A DNA stretch of 64,000 bases from Paenibacillus sp. JCM 10914 (GCF_001315105.1 NZ_BAZR01000001.1:434001-498000); one strand, 5' to 3'; numbered from the stretch's first letter, positions 52,192 through 59,996 are shown. Program-made: numbers and translations. The notes: generated from the sequence alone by a model not told the origin.

Positions 52192-53565
52192 ATGCTTGTG
52201 AAAGAGGAATACGAATACGAAAATTTGTTAAGTGCTATTGAGGACAAGAAAGCGGTATTAGGGGTGGTTGGCCTCGGTTATGTCGGCCTGCCACTGGCTG
52301 TAGAAATGGTGAAGCAGGGATTTACGGTTGTCGGAATTGATCTGGATCCTGACAAGATTGACCGGATCTATCGGGGCGAATCGTACATTTCGGATATCTC
52401 GTCCGAGGAGCTTGCCGCATGCATGGAGACCGGCCGCTTTAAACCGACAACGGATTACAGTATGATTGCCGTTATTGATGCAATCAGCATCTGTGTACCA
52501 ACGCCACTCAGTGAGAATCAGGACCCAGACACGTCCTTTATTACGATGGTTGTGGATCAGATCAAACGGTTTATGAAGCCGAATCTGCTAATTACGCTGG
52601 AAAGCACGACTTACCCAGGTACGACAGAAGAGCTGATTCAGCAGGAGATTGAGAAGCTTGGCTATAAAGTCGGCAAGGACTTCTATTTATGCTTCTCGCC
52701 TGAACGGGTGGATCCATCCAACAGCCGATTTAATACGAGAAATACGCCGAAGGTCATTGGCGGAACGACGGAGGCCTGCCTTAAACTCGGTGAAGCCTTG
52801 TATAAACAGTATGTGGAGACGGTTGTGCCGGTTAGCAATCCGAAAGTGGCTGAGATGTCCAAGCTGCTTGAGAACACGTTCCGCAGCGTGAACATTGCGT
52901 TCGTGAATGAGATGGCGATGATGTGCGATCGAATGGGGATCGATGTGTGGGAGGTTATCAACGCTGCAGCAACGAAGCCGTTCGGTTTCATGCCTTTCTA
53001 TCCGGGTCCGGGGATTGGTGGTCACTGCATCCCGCTCGATCCAATGTACTTGTCCTGGAAAGCGAAGGGATTCCGTTTCTATAGCAAATTCATCGAGCTG
53101 GCACAGTCGACGAATGACAATATGCCGTATTACGTTATCAATAAGACGGCAACGATACTTAACGAATATGCTAAATCCATTAAACGCTCCAACATCTTGC
53201 TGCTCGGAATGGCCTACAAGCCGGACATCAGCGACTTGCGTGAATCGCCGGGTCTTGAAGTTTACGATTTGTTTAAAGAGAACGGTGCGAAGGTACAGTA
53301 TTATGATCCGTACGCGCATAGTTTTGTGGATAAGCGTGGCGAAACCGTTCATAGCGTAGAATACGATCTGGCGAAATTCAGCCGCTATGACTGCATCGTG
53401 TTAATTACGAACCATAGTAACCTGGACTATGAGACGATCGCCGCTACCGGAGTACCGATTCTGGATACTCGTAATGCATTCAAATCGCATGCACAGCCTC
53501 ATATTTATAAGATAGGCCATTCGGTGCAGCATGTCGCTGAACCGGGTGAAGCCGTGCTGATCTGA
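52192..53565 (+). CDS. Nucleotide-sugar dehydrogenase (UDP-HexNAc/Glc 6-dehydrogenase, WbpA-like)
   Basis: NAD-dependent UDP-sugar 6-dehydrogenase that oxidises the C6 alcohol of a UDP-sugar to the uronic acid. Seen: GVVGLGYVGLPLAVEMVKQG (NAD fold), SICVPTPLSENQDPD, LESTTYPGTTEELI, FSPERVDPS, KLLENTFRSVNIAFVNE, the catalytic Cys in PGIGGHCIPLDPMY near residue 280, and MAYKPDISDLRESPGLEV. The FMPFYPGPGIGGHCIPLDP form is closest to WbpA/TviB-like enzymes, so UDP-GlcNAc or a related HexNAc is the likeliest substrate, but UDP-glucose is possible. Length 457. It would supply a uronic-acid donor to the GT2. Its stop overlaps the next start by one base. Confidence 0.88.
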   Translation: MLVKEEYEYENLLSAIEDKKAVLGVVGLGYVGLPLAVEMVKQGFTVVGIDLDPDKIDRIYRGESYISDISSEELAACMETGRFKPTTDYSMIAVIDAISICVPTPLSENQDPDTSFITMVVDQIKRFMKPNLLITLESTTYPGTTEELIQQEIEKLGYKVGKDFYLCFSPERVDPSNSRFNTRNTPKVIGGTTEACLKLGEALYKQYVETVVPVSNPKVAEMSKLLENTFRSVNIAFVNEMAMMCDRMGIDVWEVINAAATKPFGFMPFYPGPGIGGHCIPLDPMYLSWKAKGFRFYSKFIELAQSTNDNMPYYVINKTATILNEYAKSIKRSNILLLGMAYKPDISDLRESPGLEVYDLFKENGAKVQYYDPYAHSFVDKRGETVHSVEYDLAKFSRYDCIVLITNHSNLDYETIAATGVPILDTRNAFKSHAQPHIYKIGHSVQHVAEPGEAVLI

Positions 53566-54497
53566 TGAAATGGACGAGGAGATTGAGGTTTATATCTGCA
53601 AAAGCGAAGCTTAAACTTATCAGCCTGGTCGCCGTCATTGGTCTTTTGCTGTTACTTATCCTCATTCTTCTCCCATCAGGTCCGGTGAACGAGAACAAGG
53701 CAACCTGGCTGTGGGATGCCAGCATTATCCGCAGTGATACGGATCAGATCATTGAATTCAGCGGCCGTGAAGGCATCACAACGATCTTCCTGCAAATTCA
53801 GCGGGGTGTCGATGCGGAGGAATATCGTTCCTTCGTGTCAGCCGCGCATCAGCAAGGGATCAGCGTGCATGCATTGGACGGGCAGCCGGAATGGGCATAC
53901 GAAGCCGGCCGTTCCCAAGGAATGGAGCTGCTCAACTGGCTGGATGAGTACAACGCTGCCTCTGCACCTGAGGAGAAATTCGAAGGCGTTCAATTCGATG
54001 TAGAGCCTTATGTGCTTCGGAGATGGGATGTAGAACAGCAACAGGTTGTGGAGGAATGGAGCGCCAATATGGAAGTATGGGTCGCCGAAGCAAACCGGCA
54101 AAATCTTCCGATCAGTGCAGCCGTTCCATTCTGGCTGGATTCCACTCCGGGGCCGGGGGGCTCCGACTCGTTCAGTCGCTGGATCATTGAGCGTACAGAT
54201 GCGATTGCTGTGATGGCATACCGGGATAGCGGGGAGCAGATGTACGAGTTGTCCAAGGAAGAGCTGGAACAGGCCGATGAGCTTGGCAAATTAGTCTGGA
54301 TCGGCATGGAGCTTGGTGATACGGATGAAGGCGATCATCTTACCTTTTTCGCCAAGAGTGAGCAGGAGATGGAGGATGAGGCCCTTCATGCTGCTTCACT
54401 CGGCAGCGAACATGCCTCATTCGCAGGTTTGGCCGTTCATCATTACGAAGCCTGGGTCCACAAGCGGACGGCCATGGCTGACGATGAGAATCGCTAA
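53565..54497 (+). CDS. Membrane-anchored TIM-barrel-like protein
   Basis: An N-terminal basic segment and membrane anchor (LKLISLVAVIGLLLLLILIL) lead to an extracellular domain of about 255 residues. The pattern ATWLWDASII, ITTIFLQIQRGVD, ISVHALDGQPEWAYEAG, VQFDVEPYVLRRW and AIAVMAYRDSGEQM follows the strand-loop order of a glycosidase TIM barrel, with an acidic pair in FDVEP. It resembles the hydrolase-like partners found in synthase-dependent exopolysaccharide systems (PelA- or PgaB-type role), but I cannot name the family. Length 310. Last gene of the cluster, coupled to the dehydrogenase by a one-base overlap and followed by a terminator. Confidence 0.72.
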   Translation: MKWTRRLRFISAKAKLKLISLVAVIGLLLLLILILLPSGPVNENKATWLWDASIIRSDTDQIIEFSGREGITTIFLQIQRGVDAEEYRSFVSAAHQQGISVHALDGQPEWAYEAGRSQGMELLNWLDEYNAASAPEEKFEGVQFDVEPYVLRRWDVEQQQVVEEWSANMEVWVAEANRQNLPISAAVPFWLDSTPGPGGSDSFSRWIIERTDAIAVMAYRDSGEQMYELSKEELEQADELGKLVWIGMELGDTDEGDHLTFFAKSEQEMEDEALHAASLGSEHASFAGLAVHHYEAWVHKRTAMADDENR

Positions 54498-54524
54498 GCG
54501 TAACCTTGAAGCAAGGTCAATCCA

Positions 54525-54566
54525 AACCTTTATCAGTCGCAGAAGTCGACTGATAAAGGTTTTTTG
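54525..54566. terminator. Bidirectional intrinsic terminator
   Basis: AACCTTTATCAGTCG and CGACTGATAAAGGTT form a 15-base stem around a short loop, followed by TTTTTTG. It ends the polysaccharide cluster (+) and the convergent gene at 54575 (-). Confidence 0.88.
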
Positions 54567-54574
54567 CTATCCAA

Positions 54575-54970
54575 TTAGAAACTTTTTGCTTCAGACTCCA
54601 GTGCCTGATTCAGGTACGTGGCGAGCCTCATAGAGGATTTCTCTTTCACATAAGGCCAATCACACAGCAAGCTGCATGGATAACCACGGCAAAGATAGAC
54701 GACTTGGACCCCCTCCTGATCCTTGAATTCATTCTCGATTCGAATTCCGTGCTCCCTCATCTGCTGCTGCAGATTCCAGATTTGGTTGGAAACGTTCTTC
54801 TGGATGTGCCGCAAATTAAGTCTATAAATGGTTGTCATCTCAAGGTTCAAGTTGCTTAGGATTTGCAAGTCCTGCTCTACCACAGACTGGAGTACGGTAT
54901 GAAGCAGATAGTCCCTGATCAAGGCTTCATCTTCCACGGCGGGCTCGGGAGGAAGGACAGAAGGTTTCAT
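54575..54970 (-). CDS. Conserved hypothetical protein
   Basis: A soluble protein of about 131 residues with a long predicted helical region (DYLLHTVLQSVVEQDLQILSN, IWNLQQQMREHGIRI) and a C-terminal motif with two Cys (VYLCRGYPCSLLCDWPYVKEK). I do not recognise it; the spacing of Cys residues (CRGYPCSLLC) could bind metal. The ATG at 54970 is preferred to GTG 54979 because AAGG would touch the latter. It is the only gene downstream of the palindrome at 55005 on this strand. Confidence 0.65.
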   Translation of the reverse strand: MKPSVLPPEPAVEDEALIRDYLLHTVLQSVVEQDLQILSNLNLEMTTIYRLNLRHIQKNVSNQIWNLQQQMREHGIRIENEFKDQEGVQVVYLCRGYPCSLLCDWPYVKEKSSMRLATYLNQALESEAKSF

Positions 54971-54974
54971 AGGT

Positions 54975-55003
54975 GACACGTCCTTACAATCAAGTTATAA
55001 TGG
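54975..55003 (+). promoter_or_regulatory. Sigma-A promoter for the VOC gene
   Basis: GTGACA (54975-54980), 17 bases, TATAAT (54998-55003). The transcription start would fall at about 55010, inside the 28-base palindrome. Confidence 0.6.
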
Positions 55004-55004
55004 T

Positions 55005-55032
55005 AACATAGAACATATGTTCTATGTTACAC
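55005..55032. promoter_or_regulatory. 28-base perfect palindrome, likely operator
   Basis: Perfect palindrome centred between 55018 and 55019; its middle is AGAACATATGTTCT. The GAAC-4-GTTC core matches the inner part of the Bacillus LexA (SOS) box, but the flanking C and G of that consensus are A and T here. It covers the predicted +1 of the promoter at 54975 and lies 35 bases upstream of the divergent gene at 54970, so one regulator could control both. Confidence 0.7.
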
Positions 55033-55122
55033 ATGTTATTCTACGGCCATACTTTCGTGCAAGTATTAATTATTGACATGTTAGCGCCATGTGCATACAT
55101 ATCATGAAGGGAGAAGAAATTT

Positions 55123-55512
55123 ATGTTTCATCACGTGGAGATCAATGTAAGCAACCTGGAGCAGAGCCGGCTTTTTTGGGAATGGTTTCTTGAGGAGATG
55201 GGCTGTGAGATTTTCCAGGAATGGGAGGGAGGAATAAGCTGGAAGAAGGGGGGAGGGTATCTCGTGTTCGTGCAGACGGACTCGTTATACTTGGATATTC
55301 CGTATCATCGGAGGCGTTCAGGGCTAAACCATCTAGCATTCCATGCGGAGTCGAGGGCACAAGTAGATTTGATAACGCGGCAGCTGATCGAACGAGACAT
55401 CCCGATTCTTTATGCCGATCGTCACCCTTATGCCGGTGGGGATGCACATTATGCCGTCTTTTTCGAGGATCCGGATCGGATTAAGATAGAGCTAGTCGCC
55501 CCGATTGAATAG
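55123..55512 (+). CDS. VOC-family protein (glyoxalase/bleomycin-resistance fold)
   Basis: A 129-residue cytoplasmic VOC protein. It starts MFHHVEINVSNLEQSRLFWE, where the early His is a usual metal ligand, has LNHLAFHAESRAQVDLIT in the middle, and ends YAVFFEDPDRIKIELVAP with the terminal Glu ligand. These are the ordered ligands of a single-domain VOC enzyme that works as a dimer. Substrate unknown; candidates are glyoxal or fosfomycin-like compounds. Ribosome site AAGGGAGAAG upstream of ATG 55123. Promoter at 54975 overlaps a large palindrome. Confidence 0.85.
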   Translation: MFHHVEINVSNLEQSRLFWEWFLEEMGCEIFQEWEGGISWKKGGGYLVFVQTDSLYLDIPYHRRRSGLNHLAFHAESRAQVDLITRQLIERDIPILYADRHPYAGGDAHYAVFFEDPDRIKIELVAPIE

Positions 55513-55542
55513 CTAATATATTCCATATCAATAGGTTAGCTG

Positions 55543-55571
55543 TTTAGCAAGTGTGTCTATTGTGTTATAAT
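55543..55571 (+). promoter_or_regulatory. Promoter before the yitT leader
   Basis: TATAAT at 55566-55571, with TTTAGC 17 bases upstream as a weak -35 element. Transcription would begin near 55578, giving a leader of about 250 bases before the YitT gene. Confidence 0.5.
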
Positions 55572-55577
55572 AGAGTT

Positions 55578-55830
55578 AGTAATCAACTTAACGAGAAAGG
55601 ATCAGGATACCATGTGTCCCCGAAGGACGAATTCCCAAAGGACGATTTGGAAACGTTATGATCTCTCATACACATAGCTTCTTTCGTAGAGCGAAGTCGG
55701 ATGTCTGAAGGCTGGACCGTCTCTATCGAAAGGATGGGAACTATGATTCGAAGGATGAGCTCCTCCAGGTTACCCTACGGTAGAGATTGGCCTATGTCTG
55801 ACCAATCTACTACGACAAGAGGGATCCTGT
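55578..55830 (+). ncRNA. Candidate structured 5' leader upstream of yitT
   Basis: A long untranslated leader with several helices. TCTCTATCG (about 55721) can pair with CGGTAGAGA (about 55780), extended by AGGC and GCCT outside it. AGATTGG overlaps the right arm of that stem and can instead pair with CCAATCT about ten bases further on, so the two folds exclude each other. A small hairpin CTTTCG-CGAAG lies before them. Near the start, AAGGACGAATT and AAGGACGATTT repeat 15 bases apart inside a 21-codon frame beginning ATG 55612 that could encode a leader peptide. It fits no riboswitch class I know. Function unknown. Confidence 0.4.
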
Positions 55831-56523
55831 ATGAGGAAGAGACAAGAGACAATCATTACGATGTCGGCGATGCTGTTCGGAACGTTTCTTATGGCGTTCG
55901 CCTATTATCACATTAATTTTTACAATCATCTGACAGAAGGCGGATTTGTTGGTCTTGCTCTGCTCGGCAAATATGCATTTGATATTCCGCCGGCGCTAAG
56001 CATGGTTCTGTTGGATATCCCCGTTCTTCTGATCGCCTGGTTAATCAAGGGTCGGAAGTTTATGCTGAATACGGTCGTGGCAGCCAGCATGTTTACCGTG
56101 TTCTACGCCCTGATCGAGCGGTATTCAACGCTTGTGATTGATCTTGGCAATAATTTGCTGGTTGCGGCGGTGCTGTCGGGTATACTAACTGGTTTTGGAG
56201 CCGGTGTAGTGCTTCGTTACGGTGGAGCAACAGGAGGAGACGATGTGATCTCCGTGCTCTTTAGTGAATGGAGCGGGCTTAAGGTAGGGACGGTGTTCTT
56301 CTTAATGGATGCTGTAGTTCTGCTATTATCGCTATTCTACATGCCACTAATTGAAACGCTGTACACTATACTAGCCGTATCCATTGCTGGGCAAGTCATT
56401 ACGGTTACAGTGACGTACGGCACCGTGAAACCGGAGAAGAAACCTCTTCGGAATGCGGTCCGTGCCTCAAGCGCTCCGGTATCTCCGAAACCCGCAAGTC
56501 CTACCGTTAGCAGTCGACCGTAA
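55831..56523 (+). CDS. yitT: YitT-family membrane protein
   Basis: An integral membrane protein with about five or six hydrophobic segments (ITMSAMLFGTFLMAFAYYHI, MVLLDIPVLLIAWLI, LLVAAVLSGILTGFGAGVV, VGTVFFLMDAVVLLLSLFYM). The VLRYGGATGGDDVISVL segment near residue 130 is the family hallmark. Length 230; the last 35 residues are a polar Pro/Ser-rich tail. The usual extra C-terminal soluble domain of longer YitT homologues is missing, so it belongs to the short subgroup. The transport substrate is not known. A long structured leader precedes it and a terminator follows. Confidence 0.83.
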   Translation: MRKRQETIITMSAMLFGTFLMAFAYYHINFYNHLTEGGFVGLALLGKYAFDIPPALSMVLLDIPVLLIAWLIKGRKFMLNTVVAASMFTVFYALIERYSTLVIDLGNNLLVAAVLSGILTGFGAGVVLRYGGATGGDDVISVLFSEWSGLKVGTVFFLMDAVVLLLSLFYMPLIETLYTILAVSIAGQVITVTVTYGTVKPEKKPLRNAVRASSAPVSPKPASPTVSSRP

Positions 56524-56549
56524 CAGGGATGTACAAAATAGAAAAGAAA

Positions 56550-56591
56550 AGAAGCTCACCCCGATGATCATACGGCGGTGAGCTTCTCTTT
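56550..56591. terminator. Bidirectional intrinsic terminator
   Basis: AAGAAGCTCACC and GGTGAGCTTCTC form a stem between the convergent YitT (+) and small YdaT-like (-) genes, with A-rich and T-rich flanks on the two sides. Confidence 0.8.
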
Positions 56592-56600
56592 CGTTAAGGG

Positions 56601-56783
56601 TCAATCCTCGTCCTTCGGATGATTCTCATCCCACTCCTGGGCTTTGGCCGTTGCAATCGCGATCGCACGGCCTTCTTCGTAATTTTCCTCCAGCAGGGCA
56701 TTCGCGATTTCAATCGCTTTATGTCTTACGCGAGGCTCAAGATTCTTCATAGATACCGGGTAGTCTTGCTTCGTCCAGGGCAT
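56601..56783 (-). CDS. Small YdaT-like conserved protein
   Basis: A 60-residue soluble protein starting MPWTKQDYPVSMKNLEPRVR and continuing HKAIEIANALLEENYEEGRA. The MPW..YP.SMKNL start and IANALL..xYxEGxAI pattern match the small YdaT-like family (ChaB-like region) of Bacillus, whose role is not known. The ATG at 56783 has GGAGG eight bases upstream; the codon at 56798 overlaps the ribosome site itself. The tail is acidic (DENHPKDED). Confidence 0.75.
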   Translation of the reverse strand: MPWTKQDYPVSMKNLEPRVRHKAIEIANALLEENYEEGRAIAIATAKAQEWDENHPKDED

Positions 56784-56874
56784 AACCCAAGCCTCCATTC
56801 ATTCCAGCACGTGTTGAGTATTATTACCCCAAATCGCTATTATGAATAAAAGCCCGGAGGGAATGTCCTAGTAT

Positions 56875-57840
56875 TTATTCGAAGAGCTGCAAGTATTCGC
56901 CATACCCTTCCTGTTCCATCTCTTCCTTCGGTACAAACCGAAGAGCCGCCGAATTGATGCAGTACCGCAATCCGTTCGCAGCGGGTCCATCGTTGAATAC
57001 GTGGCCCAAGTGGGAATCGCCTTTCTTGCTGCGGACTTCAGTACGAATCATCATATGCGATAAGTCTGTTTTCTCCTTGATGTTATACTCACGGATGGGA
57101 TGGGTGAAGCTAGGCCAACCGCAGCCCGAATCGTATTTGTCCGTCGAGCTGAAGAGCGGTTCGCCGGACACGATGTCCACGTAGATTCCGTCGCCGTGAT
57201 GATCCCAGAACTCATTATGAAAAGCCGGCTCAGTAGCATTGTTCTGCGTAACCTCATACTGCAGCGGGGTAAGGCGTTGTTTCAGAGCTGCCTTATCCAC
57301 GGGCTCTGACCAGTGCTGCTCGATAAAGTCCTCCCGTCCTGAGCCTTTGCGGTAGCGTTTGTAATGGCCGGGGTTTTTCTTGTAATAATCCTGATGGTAT
57401 TCTTCCGCTTCGTAGAAGGTGCTGGCTGGAATAATCGGTGTCGCAATCGGTTTATCGAAGCGACCGCTAGCTGCTATTGCTTGCTTGGATTCCTCTGCCT
57501 GTTCGCGCTGGGATTCCGTGTGATAGAAGATGGCTGTCCGGTAGGATGTTCCCCGGTCATGGAACTGTCCGCCTTCGTCGGTCGGGTCAATCTGCTGCCA
57601 GAATAGCTCGAGCAGCTTTTCGTACGGAAAAACCTCAGGGTCGTAGGTGATCTGAACCGCTTCATAATGACCGGTGGTATCCGAGCATACCTCTTCATAC
57701 GTTGGATTCTGCGTACGTCCTCCGGTATAGCCTGAGGTTACCTTCAGAATGCCGGGAAGCTCGTCAAAGGGGGAGACCATGCACCAGAAGCAACCGCCTG
57801 CGAAAGTCGCCAATTCACTCGAGTTTGATTGATGATTCAT
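56875..57840 (-). CDS. msrAB: Bifunctional methionine sulfoxide reductase MsrA-MsrB
   Basis: Fusion enzyme that repairs both S and R methionine sulfoxide in oxidised proteins. The MsrA part has the catalytic Cys in [14 protein letters not shown] near residue 17 and [17 protein letters not shown]. From about residue 180 the MsrB part follows ([48 protein letters not shown], and the catalytic Cys in [13 protein letters not shown]). MsrB zinc Cys pairs are absent, so it is the metal-free form. Length 321, the normal fusion size. It is monocistronic. No signal peptide, hence cytoplasmic. Confidence 0.95.
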   Translation of the reverse strand: MNHQSNSSELATFAGGCFWCMVSPFDELPGILKVTSGYTGGRTQNPTYEEVCSDTTGHYEAVQITYDPEVFPYEKLLELFWQQIDPTDEGGQFHDRGTSYRTAIFYHTESQREQAEESKQAIAASGRFDKPIATPIIPASTFYEAEEYHQDYYKKNPGHYKRYRKGSGREDFIEQHWSEPVDKAALKQRLTPLQYEVTQNNATEPAFHNEFWDHHGDGIYVDIVSGEPLFSSTDKYDSGCGWPSFTHPIREYNIKEKTDLSHMMIRTEVRSKKGDSHLGHVFNDGPAANGLRYCINSAALRFVPKEEMEQEGYGEYLQLFE

Positions 57841-57952
57841 CTATTATCCCTCCATTATTCAAATCAATGTAAATGCATTTCTTCCTATTATAATCTTTTT
57901 GGCGAATGAAACCAAAGCGGATTTCATTCCCGCCTGCGCCTGATCCGACGGA

Positions 57953-58534
57953 TCAAGCAAGGCCGATCCCCGTCAAGGCTACGATAGCGACAGACAACAG
58001 CACAAATAAGAGCGGCCGCTCTGAAAAGCCGCTGCCAAGCCAGGCATAGAGCAGTATGCCGGGAGACTTTCCAAGCGCCGAGGCGATGGTGTAGGTCCAG
58101 AACGGAATGGAGGCCACCCCCGCGTATATATTTACCGCCATTTGGGGAACGACCGGCATAAGTCTGGCCAGGACCATCGCCGGGAAGGGGTGTCTTTCCA
58201 CCATCGTTGTGAAACCTTGGAGGGCGGAGTAGCGTTCCAGCAGCCGCCCTCCAGGCTCGCGATATATGGTCCTAACGACAACATAGATGATAACAGCAGC
58301 AGCTGTGGTACTGAGCCAGGCGATGGCGGCTGCCCATAAGGTTCCGTAGGCGAAGCCGAGTATAGCGATGACCACCCGGAAGGGGGCAATGGGAAACAGG
58401 GCAAGCAGGGTGGCCAGGATGATAATCAGGGATAGAGGAGGCTCGCTCTCAAGCCACCTGATCAGATCATGCCGATTGATAAAGCCGATTCCCAGCATCA
58501 ACACATACAGAGCGGGTAAAGTCCATTTTTTCAT
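57953..58534 (-). CDS. TVP38/TMEM64 (VTT) family membrane protein
   Basis: Membrane protein of the DedA-related VTT group. Hydrophobic segments include LPALYVLMLGIGFI, LSLIIILATLLALFPIAPFR and a C-terminal LLFVLLSVAIVALTGIGLA. Family marks are FPIAPFRVVIAILGFAYG, the reentrant-type loop with Pro, and MVLARLMPVVPQMAVNIYAGV. Length about 193. The start at 58534 (MKKWTLPALY) follows GAAAGGC and is preferred to 58576. Possible role in lipid or lipid-linked precursor flipping, by family only. Confidence 0.83.
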   Translation of the reverse strand: MKKWTLPALYVLMLGIGFINRHDLIRWLESEPPLSLIIILATLLALFPIAPFRVVIAILGFAYGTLWAAAIAWLSTTAAAVIIYVVVRTIYREPGGRLLERYSALQGFTTMVERHPFPAMVLARLMPVVPQMAVNIYAGVASIPFWTYTIASALGKSPGILLYAWLGSGFSERPLLFVLLSVAIVALTGIGLA

Positions 58535-58689
58535 AAGCCAGCCTTTCTTCAATCGTGTTACGATAAACCTAATCATAGCAGAAAATAAAAGCTGCCGGGC
58601 ATAAGGGGCTTCCGCTTCTGCGGTTCCGCGGGCAGAAAAAATGGATGGTCAAGCACTTGTCCATATGTTATTATATATATAATCGAATA

Positions 58690-58821
58690 GTTCCCAAAGG
58701 GGAGTAGCTTCATAAATAAAGTCGTCATTACGGGAAAAACCATCCCCGGCTTTATTGGCAACCAATTAGTTGTTTAGCGAGACCTTTGCCTGATTCTTTA
58801 ATGAGGTGAAGGTCTCTTTTT
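58690..58821 (+). promoter_or_regulatory. yybP-ykoY manganese riboswitch with attenuator
   Basis: The leader has the class signature elements: AAAGGGGAGTAGC (58696), GTCGTCATTACGGG, and AGCGAGACCTTTG (58776). P1 is CAAAGG (58695-58700) with CCTTTG (58783-58788). A terminator follows: GAGACCTT (58779-58786) with AAGGTCTC (58809-58816), then TTTTT. The left arm of the terminator shares bases with the right strand of P1, so manganese-stabilised P1 would prevent termination and turn TerC on. This is the known position of the class, ahead of a TerC/YkoY gene. Confidence 0.88.
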
Positions 58822-58836
58822 GCGTCCAAAAAGAGA
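58813..58836 (+). promoter_or_regulatory. Extra hairpin overlapping the attenuator T-run
   Basis: TCTCTTTTT (58813-58821) pairs perfectly with AAAAAGAGA (58828-58836) around GCGTCC. It includes the terminator's right arm and T-run, so it could compete with the terminator and act as an antiterminator. Not part of the standard riboswitch. Confidence 0.4.
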
Positions 58837-58934
58837 GGTCTCCTGATTAAAATTAGGCAACGGCTGATTTGCGGATGGTGAACGTCGGTTTCGTGGAATC
58901 ATAACACAAAGTAAAGAAAGGATGTAGGACAAAT

Positions 58935-59642
58935 ATGGATTTGATAATGTCACTGGATTTTTGGATTGCGCTTGGTTCTATCATCCTCATTGACCTGGTC
59001 CTGGCCGGGGATAATGCCATCGTCATCGGACTCGCTGCTCGCAATGTGCAAAAAGAGGATCAGAAGAAGGTCATCCTGTGGGGAACGTTAGGAGCCATTA
59101 TCATCCGCATCATCGCTACGCTGCTGGTCGTCAAGCTGCTCATGATTCCGGGCTTGCGTTTAATCGGCGGGCTGGCATTGTTGTGGATCGCTTACAAGCT
59201 GCTCGTGGACGAGAAGCAGCATGAAATTTCAGCAGGGAATAAGATGTGGACGGCCATTCGGACGATCATTATTGCCGATGCGATGATGGGACTCGATAAT
59301 GTACTGGCCGTGGCTGGCGCAGCGGGAGAGAGCTTCTTGCTCGTCATTCTCGGACTGGCCATATCGGTACCGATCATGGTGTGGGGTAGCACGATTATTA
59401 TCAAACTCACAGACCGATTTCCTTTCATTATCACGATTGGTGCTGCTATACTGGTCTGGACAGCTTCGAAGATGATTGTGGAGGAGCCGCTCATCCATCA
59501 TTGGTTTGCGAACGGCATCGTGAAGTATGGATTTGAAGTTATCGTTATCCTGCTCGTGATCGGCTTTGGCACATGGATGAAGAAGAAGCTTCAGGCCAAG
59601 GAAGCAGCCCGTCATCCGGCCCAGGTGAAGCTGGTTGAATAG
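58935..59642 (+). CDS. TerC-family membrane protein (YkoY/MeeF-like manganese exporter)
   Basis: Integral membrane protein with about seven hydrophobic segments. The family motifs LVLAGDNAIVIGLAARN near residue 22 and DAMMGLDNVLAVAGAAGES near residue 115 carry the conserved Asp and Asn residues of the TerC fold. Length 235, of the short YkoY/YceF size. Family members under yybP-ykoY control export manganese and help metallate secreted proteins; here the riboswitch just upstream supports that role. A C-terminal Lys-rich tail is cytoplasmic. Operon with a small gene 16 bases downstream. Confidence 0.92.
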   Translation: MDLIMSLDFWIALGSIILIDLVLAGDNAIVIGLAARNVQKEDQKKVILWGTLGAIIIRIIATLLVVKLLMIPGLRLIGGLALLWIAYKLLVDEKQHEISAGNKMWTAIRTIIIADAMMGLDNVLAVAGAAGESFLLVILGLAISVPIMVWGSTIIIKLTDRFPFIITIGAAILVWTASKMIVEEPLIHHWFANGIVKYGFEVIVILLVIGFGTWMKKKLQAKEAARHPAQVKLVE

Positions 59643-59658
59643 AGGAGGAGAGCCAGAC

Positions 59659-59964
59659 ATGGAGTCAGAAGGGAAGTCTGTAGAAGAGAGAATCGTGGAA
59701 TCCTATCGTCAGGATGAGGATATGATGATTCTGGTATTTGCCCAGTGGTGCGTGAATCATGATATCGATCCGATGGTGCTGTATCGCGAGGCATATCCGC
59801 ATCAGCAGGAGAACGATAGACTGATCCGGGTGCTGGAGCTGACCGTGCCGAAGGAAGAAGCAGGAGATATACCGGACGAGACGTTATTAGGCGTGCTGTC
59901 CATGTTCGGCAATGAAGATTTAGCCGTCGTTGTATCCGAGGAGATCGGCAAGCGAAAAGCGTAA
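59659..59964 (+). CDS. Small conserved hypothetical protein downstream of terC
   Basis: A soluble protein of about 101 residues (MESEGKSVEERIVESYRQDE ... FAQWCVNHDIDPMVLYREAY), acidic and helical, with no recognised domain. ATG 59659 follows GAGGAGGAG. It lies 16 bases after terC and so is under the manganese riboswitch too, which hints at a related function. The following stem-loop terminates both. Confidence 0.7.
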   Translation: MESEGKSVEERIVESYRQDEDMMILVFAQWCVNHDIDPMVLYREAYPHQQENDRLIRVLELTVPKEEAGDIPDETLLGVLSMFGNEDLAVVVSEEIGKRKA

Positions 59965-59996
59965 TATGTTAAAACCCCATATCGGCAGCAAAAATA

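Noticed and set aside
55701..55916. 71-codon frame in the yitT leader
   Set aside because: Overlaps the yitT gene in another frame and the structured leader; no ribosome site.
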